64,000 nucleotides of DNA from Pedobacter mendelii (GTDB taxonomy: Bacteria; Bacteroidota; Bacteroidia; Sphingobacteriales; Sphingobacteriaceae). The notes below the pieces were generated by a model. That model saw only the letters and a list, made by a program, of their open reading frames with translations. It did not search any database and had not been told where the DNA came from. The position numbers were made by a program, and so were the translations under genes. The stretch spans positions 248,001-312,000 of the forward strand of contig NZ_BMDJ01000002.1 of NCBI RefSeq assembly GCF_014635725.1, read 5' to 3'. Position 1 is the first letter of the stretch, and each line of letters opens with the position of its first letter. Of this stretch, positions 55,644 to 64,000 are shown in pieces.

Positions 55644-56021
55644 TTAAGCATGGCTATACTTTACATCTCCTCCTGCCATAGAACCTGCTGTCCTTATGCC
55701 GTGAAATATTCGTACACCTGCAACATCCATTCCGATGAGCTTCCTTTTGCAAAGAGCCAGGTCGGGATTATGGTAATCGGTACTGTTGGCCATTCGCCTG
55801 GAAAAGTCATCAAGATCACTGAACCATAATATCCTTAATCTATAACTATTATCTTGGCGGTATACCAATACAATTAGATTTTTCTCCTTTGCTATCCATT
55901 TACCTAGTATACAGTATGCCGGTAAAATACGTTCAGCTTTAACTGCAGGACCAATAAAAAAGAAAAAGAAAATAAATAATAAACCTTTGCTAAAAACTGC
56001 CTTTTCTACAGGAATGATTTT
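55644..56021 (-). pseudogene. Truncated DUF2147-family gene
   Basis: The frame begins right after the glycosyltransferase stop and an in-frame TGA. It reads a signal-peptide-like LLFIFFFFFIGPAVKAE, then ILGKWIAKEKNLIVLVYRQ, YRLRILWFSDLDDFSRRM, then NPDLALCKRKLIGMDV. That is the N-terminal half of a DUF2147 domain. There is no ATG or GTG in a sensible place before it, and the frame ends at 55644 where the family normally continues with a W.DG.IYDP.SG block. So it has lost its start and C-terminal half; a TTG internal start at 55868 would give only 74 residues. Family naming is from recalled consensus. Confidence 0.6.
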
Positions 56022-56027
56022 TCAGGG

Positions 56028-57533
56028 TTAATAAATTGGCTTGTTAGATTTCTTTTGAAAGGGACGATGGTAATCTTTGCATAAATAAATGAGAAATTTT
56101 CTTATCGCCCTGTTGTTTCTTTTAATAATAATCGGTGGCAGCTGCTGAACCGAGCTAAAATACCGCATAAGCTTTTTAGGGATGACGTAATCCATTCCAA
56201 GATCCTTAAAATCGGGGTCTGAATCGATGAAGATTGCATCCTGTCCGCTTAATTTATTCAGGTCAGTTCCCAAAAAATCAAATTCCAGTGCAGGCTCTCC
56301 AAGCACATTCTGTCCATATATAAAACTTTTACTATATAAATTCAGTTCAGCTGAGGTCTTATACCCATCTGCTGAAAACACAAAATCTGCATGCTGCTCC
56401 TTTTTGATAATCAATACCTTTTCGGAAAGTTCTCCCCACCCTATCCAGGTGTCATCTGATCTTACAGGAAAAAGATAAAACACAACCTCTACAATCAGCA
56501 CTAAGTGAACGATTATAGAAAGTACTATTTGCCATTTAAACCATTTTTCATTTAAATAGTTATTCGCCCAGAGTATTCCGGAAATATAGGCTGGCATCAT
56601 CCAGTTGATCTTGATCCAGTAAATAGGCGAGATCAAAAGAAACAGCAGAAAAACCGGCAGAAAAAAACTAAGTAGAAAAAGATCATTTTCAGGCAGTTCA
56701 ACAGTTTTTTTACGGTATTTTTTCACAAGTGAGACCAGGCCGTAGAAAAGGGTGATATAAAGTATCGGCATTAATAGCGCAAGCTGATGGCCAAGTAGTC
56801 CAAATATGAATCTGGGCTTTATTGAAAATGCTGATATTTGTCCAATGCGCTCCCCCCCCTGAAAGACAAAGGAAGCAAATTGATTCTGAAAATTCCAGAT
56901 AATGACAGGCGCAGAAAATAGGATCATAATTATACAGGAAAGCCATGGCCAAACCGTAGCAAGAAGTCTGCGATGAAAAGCGGATAGCACCAAAAATGAC
57001 AATAATCCAAAGGGTAGGAAAACGGCAGTATACTTACTGTCAAATGCCAGCCCCATGGCAATCCCGCCAAATATCCAGTAAATCTTTTTATCAAGCTTTA
57101 TAGCCCTGTAAAGTGTAAAAAGCGACAGTGTCCAGAAAAAAATTAGGGGTGTATCGGGTGTAGAAACCAGGGACAGTATGCTAACCATGAGCGTAGACAA
57201 CAGAATTATTGTTGAGCGGATCGCTTGCCCTTTGGAATAAAATTCGAGGGCAAGCTTATAGAAAAGCAAAACAGTTCCTATGGTTAGGATTGAATCCCCT
57301 AGTTTTATCGCCAAAACATTAGAACCAAAAAGCCATGTGAAAAACCCCAAAAGGACTGCAATTGCAGGTGGATGATCGAAATATGAAAGCGATGGATGCT
57401 GACTGTAGAGGTAATAATAGGCATCCTGAGGCATTGGTCCCAATATAAATATTGATAGAATGCGGATGAAAACAATAACTGCTATCGCATATAACAGTAA
57501 ACTTTCAGGTAAATACCTTTTTTGTATTTCCAT
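56028..57533 (-). CDS. GT39/ArnT-like polyprenyl-phosphate-dependent glycosyltransferase
   Basis: 501 aa integral membrane protein with about ten TM helices. The conserved acidic pair in the first periplasmic loop is present (MPQDAYYYLYSQHPSLSYFDHPP). Family members (PMT/ArnT/RgtA) move a sugar from an undecaprenyl-phosphate donor to lipid A, protein or glycan. The exact acceptor is unknown. It is the first gene of its unit, with the truncated DUF2147 frame directly downstream, and its promoter matches the PepSY-PAP2 promoter. Confidence 0.88.
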   Translation of the reverse strand: MEIQKRYLPESLLLYAIAVIVFIRILSIFILGPMPQDAYYYLYSQHPSLSYFDHPPAIAVLLGFFTWLFGSNVLAIKLGDSILTIGTVLLFYKLALEFYSKGQAIRSTIILLSTLMVSILSLVSTPDTPLIFFWTLSLFTLYRAIKLDKKIYWIFGGIAMGLAFDSKYTAVFLPFGLLSFLVLSAFHRRLLATVWPWLSCIIMILFSAPVIIWNFQNQFASFVFQGGERIGQISAFSIKPRFIFGLLGHQLALLMPILYITLFYGLVSLVKKYRKKTVELPENDLFLLSFFLPVFLLFLLISPIYWIKINWMMPAYISGILWANNYLNEKWFKWQIVLSIIVHLVLIVEVVFYLFPVRSDDTWIGWGELSEKVLIIKKEQHADFVFSADGYKTSAELNLYSKSFIYGQNVLGEPALEFDFLGTDLNKLSGQDAIFIDSDPDFKDLGMDYVIPKKLMRYFSSVQQLPPIIIKRNNRAIRKFLIYLCKDYHRPFQKKSNKPIY

Positions 57534-57573
57534 AGCATTAGATTAAGTTTAATCCATTGGGTAGCACCATAAA

Positions 57574-57611
57574 CAAATCTAAGGTAACATTCTGTAGAAA
57601 TTCAGAAGTTG
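57574..57611 (-). promoter_or_regulatory. Promoter with tandem 11-bp operator upstream of the GT39 gene
   Basis: Minus strand: CAACTTCTGAA, TTTCTACAGAA, 8 nt, TAGATTTG (-7 box, exact TAnnTTTG). There is no -33 TTTG. The distal 11-mer matches that of the PepSY promoter at 9 of 11 positions and the gap to the -7 box is identical (8 nt). Confidence 0.65.
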
Positions 57612-57637
57612 TAGCAACAAAGCATTAAAAATCGCCA

Positions 57638-57798
57638 CATTGCTGGTGCAAGTGTGCCGCGTGTACATTTACTTCAACTAAACCATCTAAATACTCAATT
57701 TCAATTAATTCTTTACTCCATTATAATCTACGGCTAATTCTATATTTTTTCTTTTCATGCATTCATTATTTGCACGCGGCACGCATGCGCCAGCGATG
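57638..57798. repeat. Imperfect inverted repeat pair (possible REP/non-autonomous element)
   Basis: CATTGCTGGTGCAAGTGTGC onward at 57638-57665 pairs with 57771-57798 in reverse: 23 of 28 positions match and four of the five differences are C/T transitions. The arms are GC-rich (GTGCCGCGTG core) against an AT-rich 105-bp interior. One interior minus frame (SKELIEIEYLDGLVEVNVHA) looks like a protein remnant but I cannot name it. Confidence 0.5.
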
Positions 57799-57884
57799 AG
57801 AACTACTTGTATCTGAAGAACTGGCGAAAACTTTGTTGGCTGTAACGATAACCTACTTTTTGCGTCTTAAAGCTAAAATCATTA

Positions 57885-58691
57885 ATGGAAAAGCTCACAT
57901 CGGGAAACTTTTTTGGCAATACCGATCAAACCATCAGAATAGATGGGCTAATCATCACCAACACAGAATATACACATGAATTCGTCGATTGGCACTATCA
58001 TGATAATGCTTACTTTACTTTCCTAATCGCTGGCAAGGTTTCCGAAATAAATAAAAATGATCAACATAAGTGCGTTCCGGGCACCTTACTTTTCCATAAT
58101 TGCCAAGAACTGCATTACAATGTGAAGCCTAAAGGCTATACTAGAGGAATGCATCTGGAATTGTCTCCGAAATGGCTATCAGAATTCGCTGGTAAAAATA
58201 TGGTTGAAGGTAGCCTTGAAGTAATTAATCCCTTGGTAAAATCGCTTTTCCATCAAATCTTAATTTCTACTAGAAATCCCGATGATACTTCGCCACTATC
58301 CCTTCATTCACTTGCACTTAGTGCAGTTGATAGGCTTTTTGGTCTTTCGGATTATCGCAAATACAAACAACCTCCAGTATGGATTGATAAACTCACCCAA
58401 ATGCTTAATGACAGTCCTCAATCAAGTCATTCTTTGAAATCTTTGTCAAGTGCAATTGGCATACACCCGGTTCATCTATCCAGATATTTTCCAAAATATT
58501 TTGGATGTAACCTTGGAGCGTACATCAGGAGCATCAGAGTTTGCCGTGCAGCCGCAGAACTCCATGCAGGAAAAAAATCAGCCACACAGATTGCTTTTGA
58601 ATGTGGCTTTTACGACCAGACCCATCTTATACGTTGTTTCAAAGAAGCGTTTCGATTTACCCCGCACCAATATCAGCATTATCTAAAGTGA
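57885..58691 (+). CDS. AraC-family transcriptional regulator
   Basis: 268 aa. The N-terminal half is a cupin-like sensing domain (FVDWHYHDNAYFTFLIAGKV, GTLLFHNCQELHY). The C-terminal double HTH is at about residues 165-268 (SLKSLSSAIGIHPVHLSRYFPKYFG and SATQIAFECGFYDQTHLIRCFKEAFRFTPHQY). It precedes the serine hydrolase gene by 82 bp on the same strand and probably controls it. The ligand is unknown. Confidence 0.93.
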   Translation: MEKLTSGNFFGNTDQTIRIDGLIITNTEYTHEFVDWHYHDNAYFTFLIAGKVSEINKNDQHKCVPGTLLFHNCQELHYNVKPKGYTRGMHLELSPKWLSEFAGKNMVEGSLEVINPLVKSLFHQILISTRNPDDTSPLSLHSLALSAVDRLFGLSDYRKYKQPPVWIDKLTQMLNDSPQSSHSLKSLSSAIGIHPVHLSRYFPKYFGCNLGAYIRSIRVCRAAAELHAGKKSATQIAFECGFYDQTHLIRCFKEAFRFTPHQYQHYLK

Positions 58692-58773
58692 AAATGAGAT
58701 GATTTGTTAGATGTTAATTCTGTACTATTTTTTAGCATGCAAAAAAGCTAACCTTGTCGGGTAATATTTCCTT

Positions 58774-60399
58774 ATGAAACAATTTTTATTTTTAACCGTA
58801 TTTACCGCATCCATCAGCCTTTGCTTTACCGCAAACGCTCAATTAAAAACCCTGGAATTTTTTGATCATCGGCCTAATTTAACTGATACCTTATCAAAAA
58901 ATTCCGCAATTGCGAGTTATAATATTGGGAGTAATCAAGACCTTTACCTAAAGCTCAATACCGGAAACTCACTTGCTGAAGAACTCGAAAAGCTGGCACC
59001 CGGCCTTCCCATAGATTCTGCATTAAAAATCGGAAATTTTCGGTTTTCTTTTTTGATAGACGGTAAACCCGTTTACAAGGAAGATTTACATCCTGGTGCC
59101 ATTCTCTTAGAGGATAAAATGGTTGGAAAGCCGCTTTCGGTAGTCCTAATCAGCGGGAACAGATCAGGGCTGTGGAGCCTGAATATGTGGGATCGATTTA
59201 TGATCAATTCGGGTATAAGTTTGTTCGGACAGGCACCAAAAAAACTGACCATACAAATCGGGGTCTATATCGATTCGGGACATAGAGTATACTCTCCAAT
59301 TTTGCTAGGAGCCGATATTATCGTAACCAGAATCCTTCCTCCCATTGATGCAAAGTTAATTAGACCCCAACCAATTAAGCCAGAAAGCGGTTGGCCATTA
59401 TATTCAGGTAAGTATAATCAGGAATTGATCGTACAGCTTAACACAAAAATCCTCGATCAATCATATAAAAAAATCAATTCGATTGTTGTGGTTAAAAAGG
59501 GAGCCTTATTATTGGAAGAGTATTTTAATGGATCTTCCAGAGAAAGCCTTCACGATCCACGCTCAGTTAGCAAATCCTTTACGGGCACTTTGCTCGGCTT
59601 GGCCATTAGAGATGGATACCTTAAATCCGAGCAGCAGAAATTGGGTGAGTTTTATAACTTAGAGCAATTCGAACATCCATCAGCGAAAAAAGATAGTGTA
59701 AAGCTAATTGATCTCTTAACAATGAGCGCTGCTTTTGATGGAAATGATGATGTGATGGAATCTCCCGGTAATGAAGAGCATATGTATCCTACTGCCGATT
59801 ACGTCAAATTTGCGCTGGATCTGCCCATGGCAGTAGATAAGCAGAATGGAAAACAATGGTCTTATTTCACTGTTGGTACAATGCTTCTTGGAGACATTAT
59901 GGATAAGGTAATACCAGGTGGTTTGGAACCCTATGCGAAAAAGAAATTATTTGATCCATTGGGAATTGACTCGCTCCAATGGGCAAGAACACCAATGGGC
60001 AAGCCATTCACCGGTGGAGGCTTACGGCTAAAAGCACTAGATTTTGCCAAATTCGGGCAACTTTACTGCAATGGAGGCCTCTGGAAAGGTGAACAAATCG
60101 TTCCAAAATCGTGGGTAAACAAATCGTTCCGCCATTTGCAAAACCTTCCTGCGGATAGGCCAGGTTTTTATGGGTTTCTTTTCTGGAATAAGATCTTTAA
60201 AATTAATGGTGAAAATCTGGAAGCCTGGTACAGCTCCGGAAATGGCGGTAATAAGATTTACATCTTTAAGCAGATAGACCTGGTAGTAGTGGTTAACGCA
60301 TCAGCCTACGGAACTTCGTTTGCCCATCAACAAGCAGATCAGATATTGGAAAAATATATTCTTCCGGCAGTATTAAACACCTCACCTGCAGTAAATTAA
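58774..60399 (+). CDS. Exported serine hydrolase of the beta-lactamase (class C-like) family
   Basis: 541 aa, signal peptide ending ANAQ. N-terminal 190 residues are an unassigned domain; the remainder is a PF00144 beta-lactamase/esterase fold. SxxK at Ser264-Lys267 (DPRSVSKSFTG), YxT-type tyrosine at Tyr364 (WSYFTVG) and a C-terminal GNGGNKIYIF segment in place of KTG/HGG. Such proteins are esterases, D-amino-acid peptidases or penicillin-binding enzymes rather than resistance beta-lactamases in most cases. It lies 59 bp before the next small exported protein. Confidence 0.9.
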   Translation: MKQFLFLTVFTASISLCFTANAQLKTLEFFDHRPNLTDTLSKNSAIASYNIGSNQDLYLKLNTGNSLAEELEKLAPGLPIDSALKIGNFRFSFLIDGKPVYKEDLHPGAILLEDKMVGKPLSVVLISGNRSGLWSLNMWDRFMINSGISLFGQAPKKLTIQIGVYIDSGHRVYSPILLGADIIVTRILPPIDAKLIRPQPIKPESGWPLYSGKYNQELIVQLNTKILDQSYKKINSIVVVKKGALLLEEYFNGSSRESLHDPRSVSKSFTGTLLGLAIRDGYLKSEQQKLGEFYNLEQFEHPSAKKDSVKLIDLLTMSAAFDGNDDVMESPGNEEHMYPTADYVKFALDLPMAVDKQNGKQWSYFTVGTMLLGDIMDKVIPGGLEPYAKKKLFDPLGIDSLQWARTPMGKPFTGGGLRLKALDFAKFGQLYCNGGLWKGEQIVPKSWVNKSFRHLQNLPADRPGFYGFLFWNKIFKINGENLEAWYSSGNGGNKIYIFKQIDLVVVVNASAYGTSFAHQQADQILEKYILPAVLNTSPAVN

Positions 60400-60457
60400 A
60401 TTCCAAGCTATGAGTAAAAGACCAGAATCCTTAAACATTTTTGAAACTAAAAACAGA

Positions 60458-60910
60458 ATGACTACAAAACGCTATTTTTTTATCCTGATATTTATTTTAA
60501 TCAGTAACGCTATTTTTTCGCAAACCAAGCAAGATAGCATAGAAATAAGGCAGTCAGCAATCGATTATATCGAATCGCAACACAAACCAAACCCTGCACA
60601 AATGGAACATGCCCTTCATCCCAGAATGGTAAAGAGAACATTTTGGAAAGATAAGGCAACAGGAAAAGACTACATTCGGGAAACCACAACAGAATCTATG
60701 GTTTTGCTGGCCGAAAGCTATAATAAAAACAATGATAAATTTCCTCCTTCGCCTAAGAAAGAAGTAAAATTGCTTGATGTTTCTGAACGAACCGCTTCTG
60801 TAAAATTAATTGCTGACCAATGGATAGACTACCTGCACATTGTTAAACTAAATGGATCCTGGAAAATTATCAATGTACTGTGGCAATTTAAAGACACAAG
60901 CCAACATTGA
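60458..60910 (+). CDS. Exported NTF2-like (lumazine-binding/SnoaL-type) protein
   Basis: 150 aa. Start set at ATG 60458 (MTTKRYFFILIFILISNAIFSQ), which puts the signal peptide at the N-terminus; an ATG at 60410 is in frame but adds 16 charged residues before it. The rest matches the lumazine-binding/NTF2-like pattern seen in Bacteroidetes: QSAIDYIESQHKPNPAQMEHALHP, KRTFWKD, VKLIADQWIDYLHIVKLNGSWKIINVLW. The pocket ligand is unknown. It likely shares a transcript with the serine hydrolase. Confidence 0.82.
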   Translation: MTTKRYFFILIFILISNAIFSQTKQDSIEIRQSAIDYIESQHKPNPAQMEHALHPRMVKRTFWKDKATGKDYIRETTTESMVLLAESYNKNNDKFPPSPKKEVKLLDVSERTASVKLIADQWIDYLHIVKLNGSWKIINVLWQFKDTSQH

Positions 60911-61306
60911 TTTAACAGGCGAAAGCGTAAATGTTTTATAAAGAGAACATATTACCCCGTTCTATCTGTATTTTTTTAAAAAAAAATTATAAAATTGTCT
61001 CCATTGAGCAGTTTCGTGGTTACCGTATGCGAAATTCCGGTTCTATTAGCGAATTTGTAACATCTCGAATTTTCTACTATGGCAGTTTTTTAACAGGCAA
61101 TCCTTTAAGAAATACTGTTCGAAATAATGTGATTACCAACTGGTTTTTCTATTCTATTTATTCATACCCCCCCGATCCTAATTTTTTTTCCATTAATGCT
61201 TAGCTTTTTAGCCAAAGCTAACTTCTGTCAAATCTGGAAACAATGGACAAAAAATAGACACAAAAACTATTCACCATTCAAAATCTAAACCAAGTCCTAA
61301 ATCAGC
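60911..61306. other. Intergenic region, no gene recognised
   Basis: About 400 AT-rich bases between convergent units. An 8-bp stem TTAGCTTT-TTAGCC-AAAGCTAA (near 61200) could be a weak terminator. A plus frame at 60931-61203 has odd composition and no family features, so I leave it out. Confidence 0.45.
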
Positions 61307-62785
61307 CTATTCAACAACTAACGTGGCAATCGAATGCGGCAAGCTGGTGGTTGTGGCTGCCTGACCTTTTATCCATAGACTATACTTAATTTTTTCATCT
61401 GATTGATTCATCACAACGACAATAAGTTTTCCATCTGTATTCAAAAAAGAGGTTGTTTGCAATAAGTCACGACTGGATGCTGTGGCAATTCTTCTAGCTC
61501 CGGGACGAATGAATTTTGAAAAATGCCCCATGTAATAGTATGCATTGGTGTAGATTAGTTTATCCTTCTTGGTATCGGCATGAACCGGGGCAAAACAAAA
61601 ATTCCCTACATGGTTTGGTCCACCGTTTTCATCTAAAAGAATATTCCAGTCCGTCCATGCTACAGTTCCGGCATTGAAGTCATTGATCATCGAATAGCCA
61701 TAGCGCTCACCTAAAGTCCAATCATCTACCTTTTTTACATCATACTTCTCTTTACATCCCTCTGTAAAAATTAGCGCCTTATCCGGAAAGGCTTCATGTG
61801 TTTGCCGAACATTTCCAAACTGCATGTCACTTCCGGTCCAGGTTTCATACCAGTGGAAGCCAATACCCCAAACGTATTTCGCAGCATCTTTATCATTTAA
61901 AATGGTAGTTGCTCTTTGAAAGATTTGATCGCGGTTATGATCCCAGGCAATCAATTTCTTAGAAGATAGACCTGATTTTTGCAGTGTAGGACCTAAGAAG
62001 TTTTTTATAAAATCACGCTCTTCTTCTGCTGTGTAAACACAGGATTCCCATCTCTGTTTAGCCATCGGCTCGTTTTGAACCGATAGACCCCAAACTGGAA
62101 TACCCATCGCTTCGTAAGTTTTAATAAATTTAACATAATGATTCGCCCAACTCTGGCGATATTCGGGTAATAAGTGCCCTCCATTAATCAGACTGTTATT
62201 GTCCTTCATCCAGGCAGGTGGCGACCAAGGACTTACATATAATGATAATTTACCCCCGGCAGCCGCAGTTGCCATTTTAATTAAGGGAATTTTAAACTCC
62301 TTATCGTGAGCAACGCTAAAGGTTTTTAAATCTTTGTCATTATCCTGCACATAAGTATAGCTTCCGCTGGAGAAATCACAGCTCGCAATATTTGTACGGG
62401 CCAAGGTGTAACCTATACCTTTATCTTTATCGTAATAGGCAGTAAGCAATTCTTGTTGGTTTTTCTTGGAAAGTTTGGCAAAGGTTTCTGCAGAGGCATC
62501 AGTCAATGCTCCGCCGATGCCTACCAAAGTTTGATATCTGATGTTCGGATCTACGAAAATTGTTGGTTCCGTTTCAAAGGGCTGTCTATTTTCTACGAAA
62601 CTTAATGTTTCAGTTTTGCTAATGCGATAGTCAGATTTGTTAGCTGTGGTGTAAACTACAACTTTTTTATTTCCAATCACATATCCCTGAGGGGATTTAC
62701 TGGTTACTGCTGCAGTTTTTTTGTTCTGTGCCATTGCAGCAAATGTGGTCGCAAAAACCAATAGGAGACTTATATTTTTTTTCAT
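61307..62785 (-). CDS. Glycoside hydrolase family 30 (glucosylceramidase/beta-glucanase/xylanase type)
   Basis: 492 aa with signal peptide (ends AAMAQ). Catalytic residues: acid/base Glu239 (VQNEPMAKQRWESC) and nucleophile Glu342 (IFTEGCKEKYD). Other family marks are VDPNIRYQTLVGIGGALTDASAE at the start of the barrel and SPWSPPAWMKDN. C-terminal beta-sandwich side domain at about 420-492. Retaining enzyme acting on beta-1,6-glucan, beta-xylan or glucosylceramide; the subfamily cannot be set by eye. It is 125 bp downstream of the GH88 gene on the same strand. Confidence 0.92.
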   Translation of the reverse strand: MKKNISLLLVFATTFAAMAQNKKTAAVTSKSPQGYVIGNKKVVVYTTANKSDYRISKTETLSFVENRQPFETEPTIFVDPNIRYQTLVGIGGALTDASAETFAKLSKKNQQELLTAYYDKDKGIGYTLARTNIASCDFSSGSYTYVQDNDKDLKTFSVAHDKEFKIPLIKMATAAAGGKLSLYVSPWSPPAWMKDNNSLINGGHLLPEYRQSWANHYVKFIKTYEAMGIPVWGLSVQNEPMAKQRWESCVYTAEEERDFIKNFLGPTLQKSGLSSKKLIAWDHNRDQIFQRATTILNDKDAAKYVWGIGFHWYETWTGSDMQFGNVRQTHEAFPDKALIFTEGCKEKYDVKKVDDWTLGERYGYSMINDFNAGTVAWTDWNILLDENGGPNHVGNFCFAPVHADTKKDKLIYTNAYYYMGHFSKFIRPGARRIATASSRDLLQTTSFLNTDGKLIVVVMNQSDEKIKYSLWIKGQAATTTSLPHSIATLVVE

Positions 62786-62807
62786 TGTGCGTTAAATGTT
62801 TATATGC

Positions 62808-62909
62808 TTAATGTATTTCTTGATAATGTATGTGTTGGGGTATCATTTCTTGTCGCATTGCAACCAAAAATAGTAAGCACAATCCGGCGAAAGCCAATAG
62901 CTTCCTCAT
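62808..62909 (-). CDS. 33-codon peptide, likely a lipoprotein signal-peptide remnant
   Basis: ATG at 62909 gives MRKLLAFAGLCLLFLVA then MRQEM... to a stop. The first 17 residues are a good lipoprotein signal. Removing one A from the GCAATGCGAC segment would convert the following AM to AC and give LLFLVACDKK, a standard lipobox. So it may be the frameshifted 5' stub of a lost lipoprotein gene between GH88 and GH30. It could also be translated as it stands, as a short secreted peptide. Confidence 0.3.
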   Translation of the reverse strand: MRKLLAFAGLCLLFLVAMRQEMIPQHIHYQEIH

Positions 62910-62910
62910 A

Positions 62911-64000
62911 TTACTTACTCCTCAAAAGCGCTTCAAGATAATAATAATCAGCATAATTTATAGGCACATCAATTTCTGATTTTGCCGGAAGATGCCCGGT
63001 ACTATGCTCCAGAATAAAGCCAAAGTTATCACCAATTGTACTGGTATATTTTGTGTTGAGGTTGTATAAAATTTTATCAGCTGCAGCTTTATACTTTTTT
63101 CCATTTTCACTATATTTTGCGAGCTCATAAAGTGCAGAAGCGGTGATTGCTGCAGCGGAAGCATCTCTAGGAACATTTGGAATACCAGGGTCGTTGTAAT
63201 CCCAATACGGAATACCGTCTGCCGGTGTAATTTTATTGTTTAATATGAAACCTGCTATTCCATCTGCCTGAGATAAGTATTTATTGTTTTTTGTTTCGCG
63301 AAAACATAGTGTGTATCCATATAAGGCCCAAGCCTGTCCACGGGCCCATGCCGATTCGTTTGCATAACCCTGTGCAGTTATTTTCTGAAGTATATTCCCA
63401 GCCTTAAGTGTATCATAATCAACTACGTGATAAGAACTAAAATCTGTTCGGAAGTGGTTTTTAATAGTATTATCTGCATGAGAAACCGCTATTTTATAAA
63501 AGGATGAATCACCCGTCATTTTGGTCGCTTCAAACAGCAATTCAAGATTCATCATATTATCAATAATTACCGGATATTTCCATTTATCACCATTATGATC
63601 CCATGATTTTAGCACACCTGCAGTTTTGTTAAATCTGGTAGAAAGCGATTTAGCCGCCTGAATGATAACTGCTTTGTAGGCAGTATCTTTTGTTAAGCGA
63701 TAGCCATTTCCAAACGGGCAGTAAATCATAAAACCCAAATCGTGAGTACCGCGATTGTATTGTTCTTTCTTGATATCTGCAGTATATTTTTTGGCAAGAT
63801 TAAGCCACTTTTTATCTTTTGTGTATTCATAAAAATACCACAGTTCTGCCGGAAAAAACCCACTTGTCCAATCTCTTGAAACCACCATTTTAAACTGTCC
63901 TTTTTCAACGGTTCTTGGAGATACTAGGTTGGGTTTTAACAAACGGGCTGAATCAACATTTTTAACCAAAACATCAGTTTGTTTTGCTGCTGCAGCAAAA
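62911..64000 (-). CDS. Glycoside hydrolase family 88 (unsaturated glucuronyl hydrolase-like), 5' end beyond window
   Basis: 363 codons seen; the frame stays open to the right edge and begins there with FAAAAKQTDVLVKNV, so the true start and signal peptide are outside. The (alpha/alpha)6 barrel shows WTSGFFPAELWYFYEYT, HDLGFMIYCPFGNGY (first catalytic-type Asp), PVIIDNMMNLELLFEA (second Asp), ARGQAWALYGY and the C-terminal IDVPINYADYYYLEALLR. Family members hydrate unsaturated uronyl groups released by lyases, on gellan, hyaluronan or similar. It is upstream of GH30 on the same strand and may be the start of another utilisation locus. Confidence 0.9.
   Translation of the reverse strand, partial: FAAAAKQTDVLVKNVDSARLLKPNLVSPRTVEKGQFKMVVSRDWTSGFFPAELWYFYEYTKDKKWLNLAKKYTADIKKEQYNRGTHDLGFMIYCPFGNGYRLTKDTAYKAVIIQAAKSLSTRFNKTAGVLKSWDHNGDKWKYPVIIDNMMNLELLFEATKMTGDSSFYKIAVSHADNTIKNHFRTDFSSYHVVDYDTLKAGNILQKITAQGYANESAWARGQAWALYGYTLCFRETKNNKYLSQADGIAGFILNNKITPADGIPYWDYNDPGIPNVPRDASAAAITASALYELAKYSENGKKYKAAADKILYNLNTKYTSTIGDNFGFILEHSTGHLPAKSEIDVPINYADYYYLEALLRSK

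Noticed and set aside
60931..61203. 90-codon plus-strand frame
   Set aside because: Low-complexity AT-rich stretch with a run of Lys/Asn codons; no domain or signal visible.
1..64000. CRISPR arrays or complete tRNA/rRNA genes
   Set aside because: I saw no regularly spaced direct repeats and no complete cloverleaf or rRNA sequence.

Overview
The window looks like a chromosomal segment of a Sphingobacteriaceae-type Bacteroidota (Pedobacter or a close relative). Supporting signs are three SusC/SusD pairs, a one-piece hybrid two-component regulator, an ECF sigma/FecR-controlled TonB receptor, a small Hc1 histone-like protein, and promoters with a TAnnTTTG -7 box. The genus is inference; no rRNA or complete tRNA gene is present. 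Most genes lie on the minus strand.

Layout: (1) 1-5.7 kb, a TetR-TolC-HlyD-RND efflux operon; the RND gene runs off the left edge. (2) 5.7-9.2 kb, a decayed stretch with a broken M19-like dipeptidase gene, a DEAD-box helicase, a small unknown gene, a possible tRNA 3'-end scar, a broken DUF5694-like gene and an Hc1 gene. (3) 9.4-28.3 kb, a polysaccharide utilisation locus: hybrid two-component regulator, two tandem SusC/SusD pairs, GH31 and GH3. (4) 28.7-40 kb, ECF sigma, FecR, STN-SusC, SusD, a TlpA-like thioredoxin and an M16 peptidase. (5) 42.1-47.5 kb, an envelope methionine-oxidation repair locus. (6) 48-54.2 kb, a second TolC-HlyD-RND operon ending in a YVTN beta-propeller gene. (7) 54.3-57.5 kb, PAP2 phosphatase, PepSY-like protein, a DUF2147 remnant and a GT39/ArnT-like glycosyltransferase. 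(8) 57.9-60.9 kb, AraC regulator, serine hydrolase and an NTF2-like protein. (9) 61.3-64 kb, GH30 and a GH88 gene cut by the right edge.

The most interesting region is 42.1-47.5 kb. An ECF sigma factor and a soluble zinc-type anti-sigma factor sit beside an exported protein that is 12/59 methionine once processed, a redoxin, a DUF1223 protein, a cytochrome b, a YedY/MsrP-like molybdopterin oxidoreductase, and lipoprotein MsrA and MsrB. Four start regions share the promoter-like motif TGTAAGGANT-N11/12-CGAC: the sigma gene, the Met-rich gene, the DUF1223 operon and msrB-msrA. I read this as one self-contained sigma regulon in which a sacrificial methionine protein is oxidised and then repaired. 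It parallels the SigF/NrsF-MrpX-YedY1 hypochlorite system of Azospira, but with different sigma-control parts and more enzymes.

A second regulatory signal links the PepSY-PAP2 operon and the glycosyltransferase gene: tandem 11-bp direct repeats placed 8 nt upstream of a TAGNTTTG -7 box in both promoters. This fits activation by an unlinked OmpR-type response regulator.
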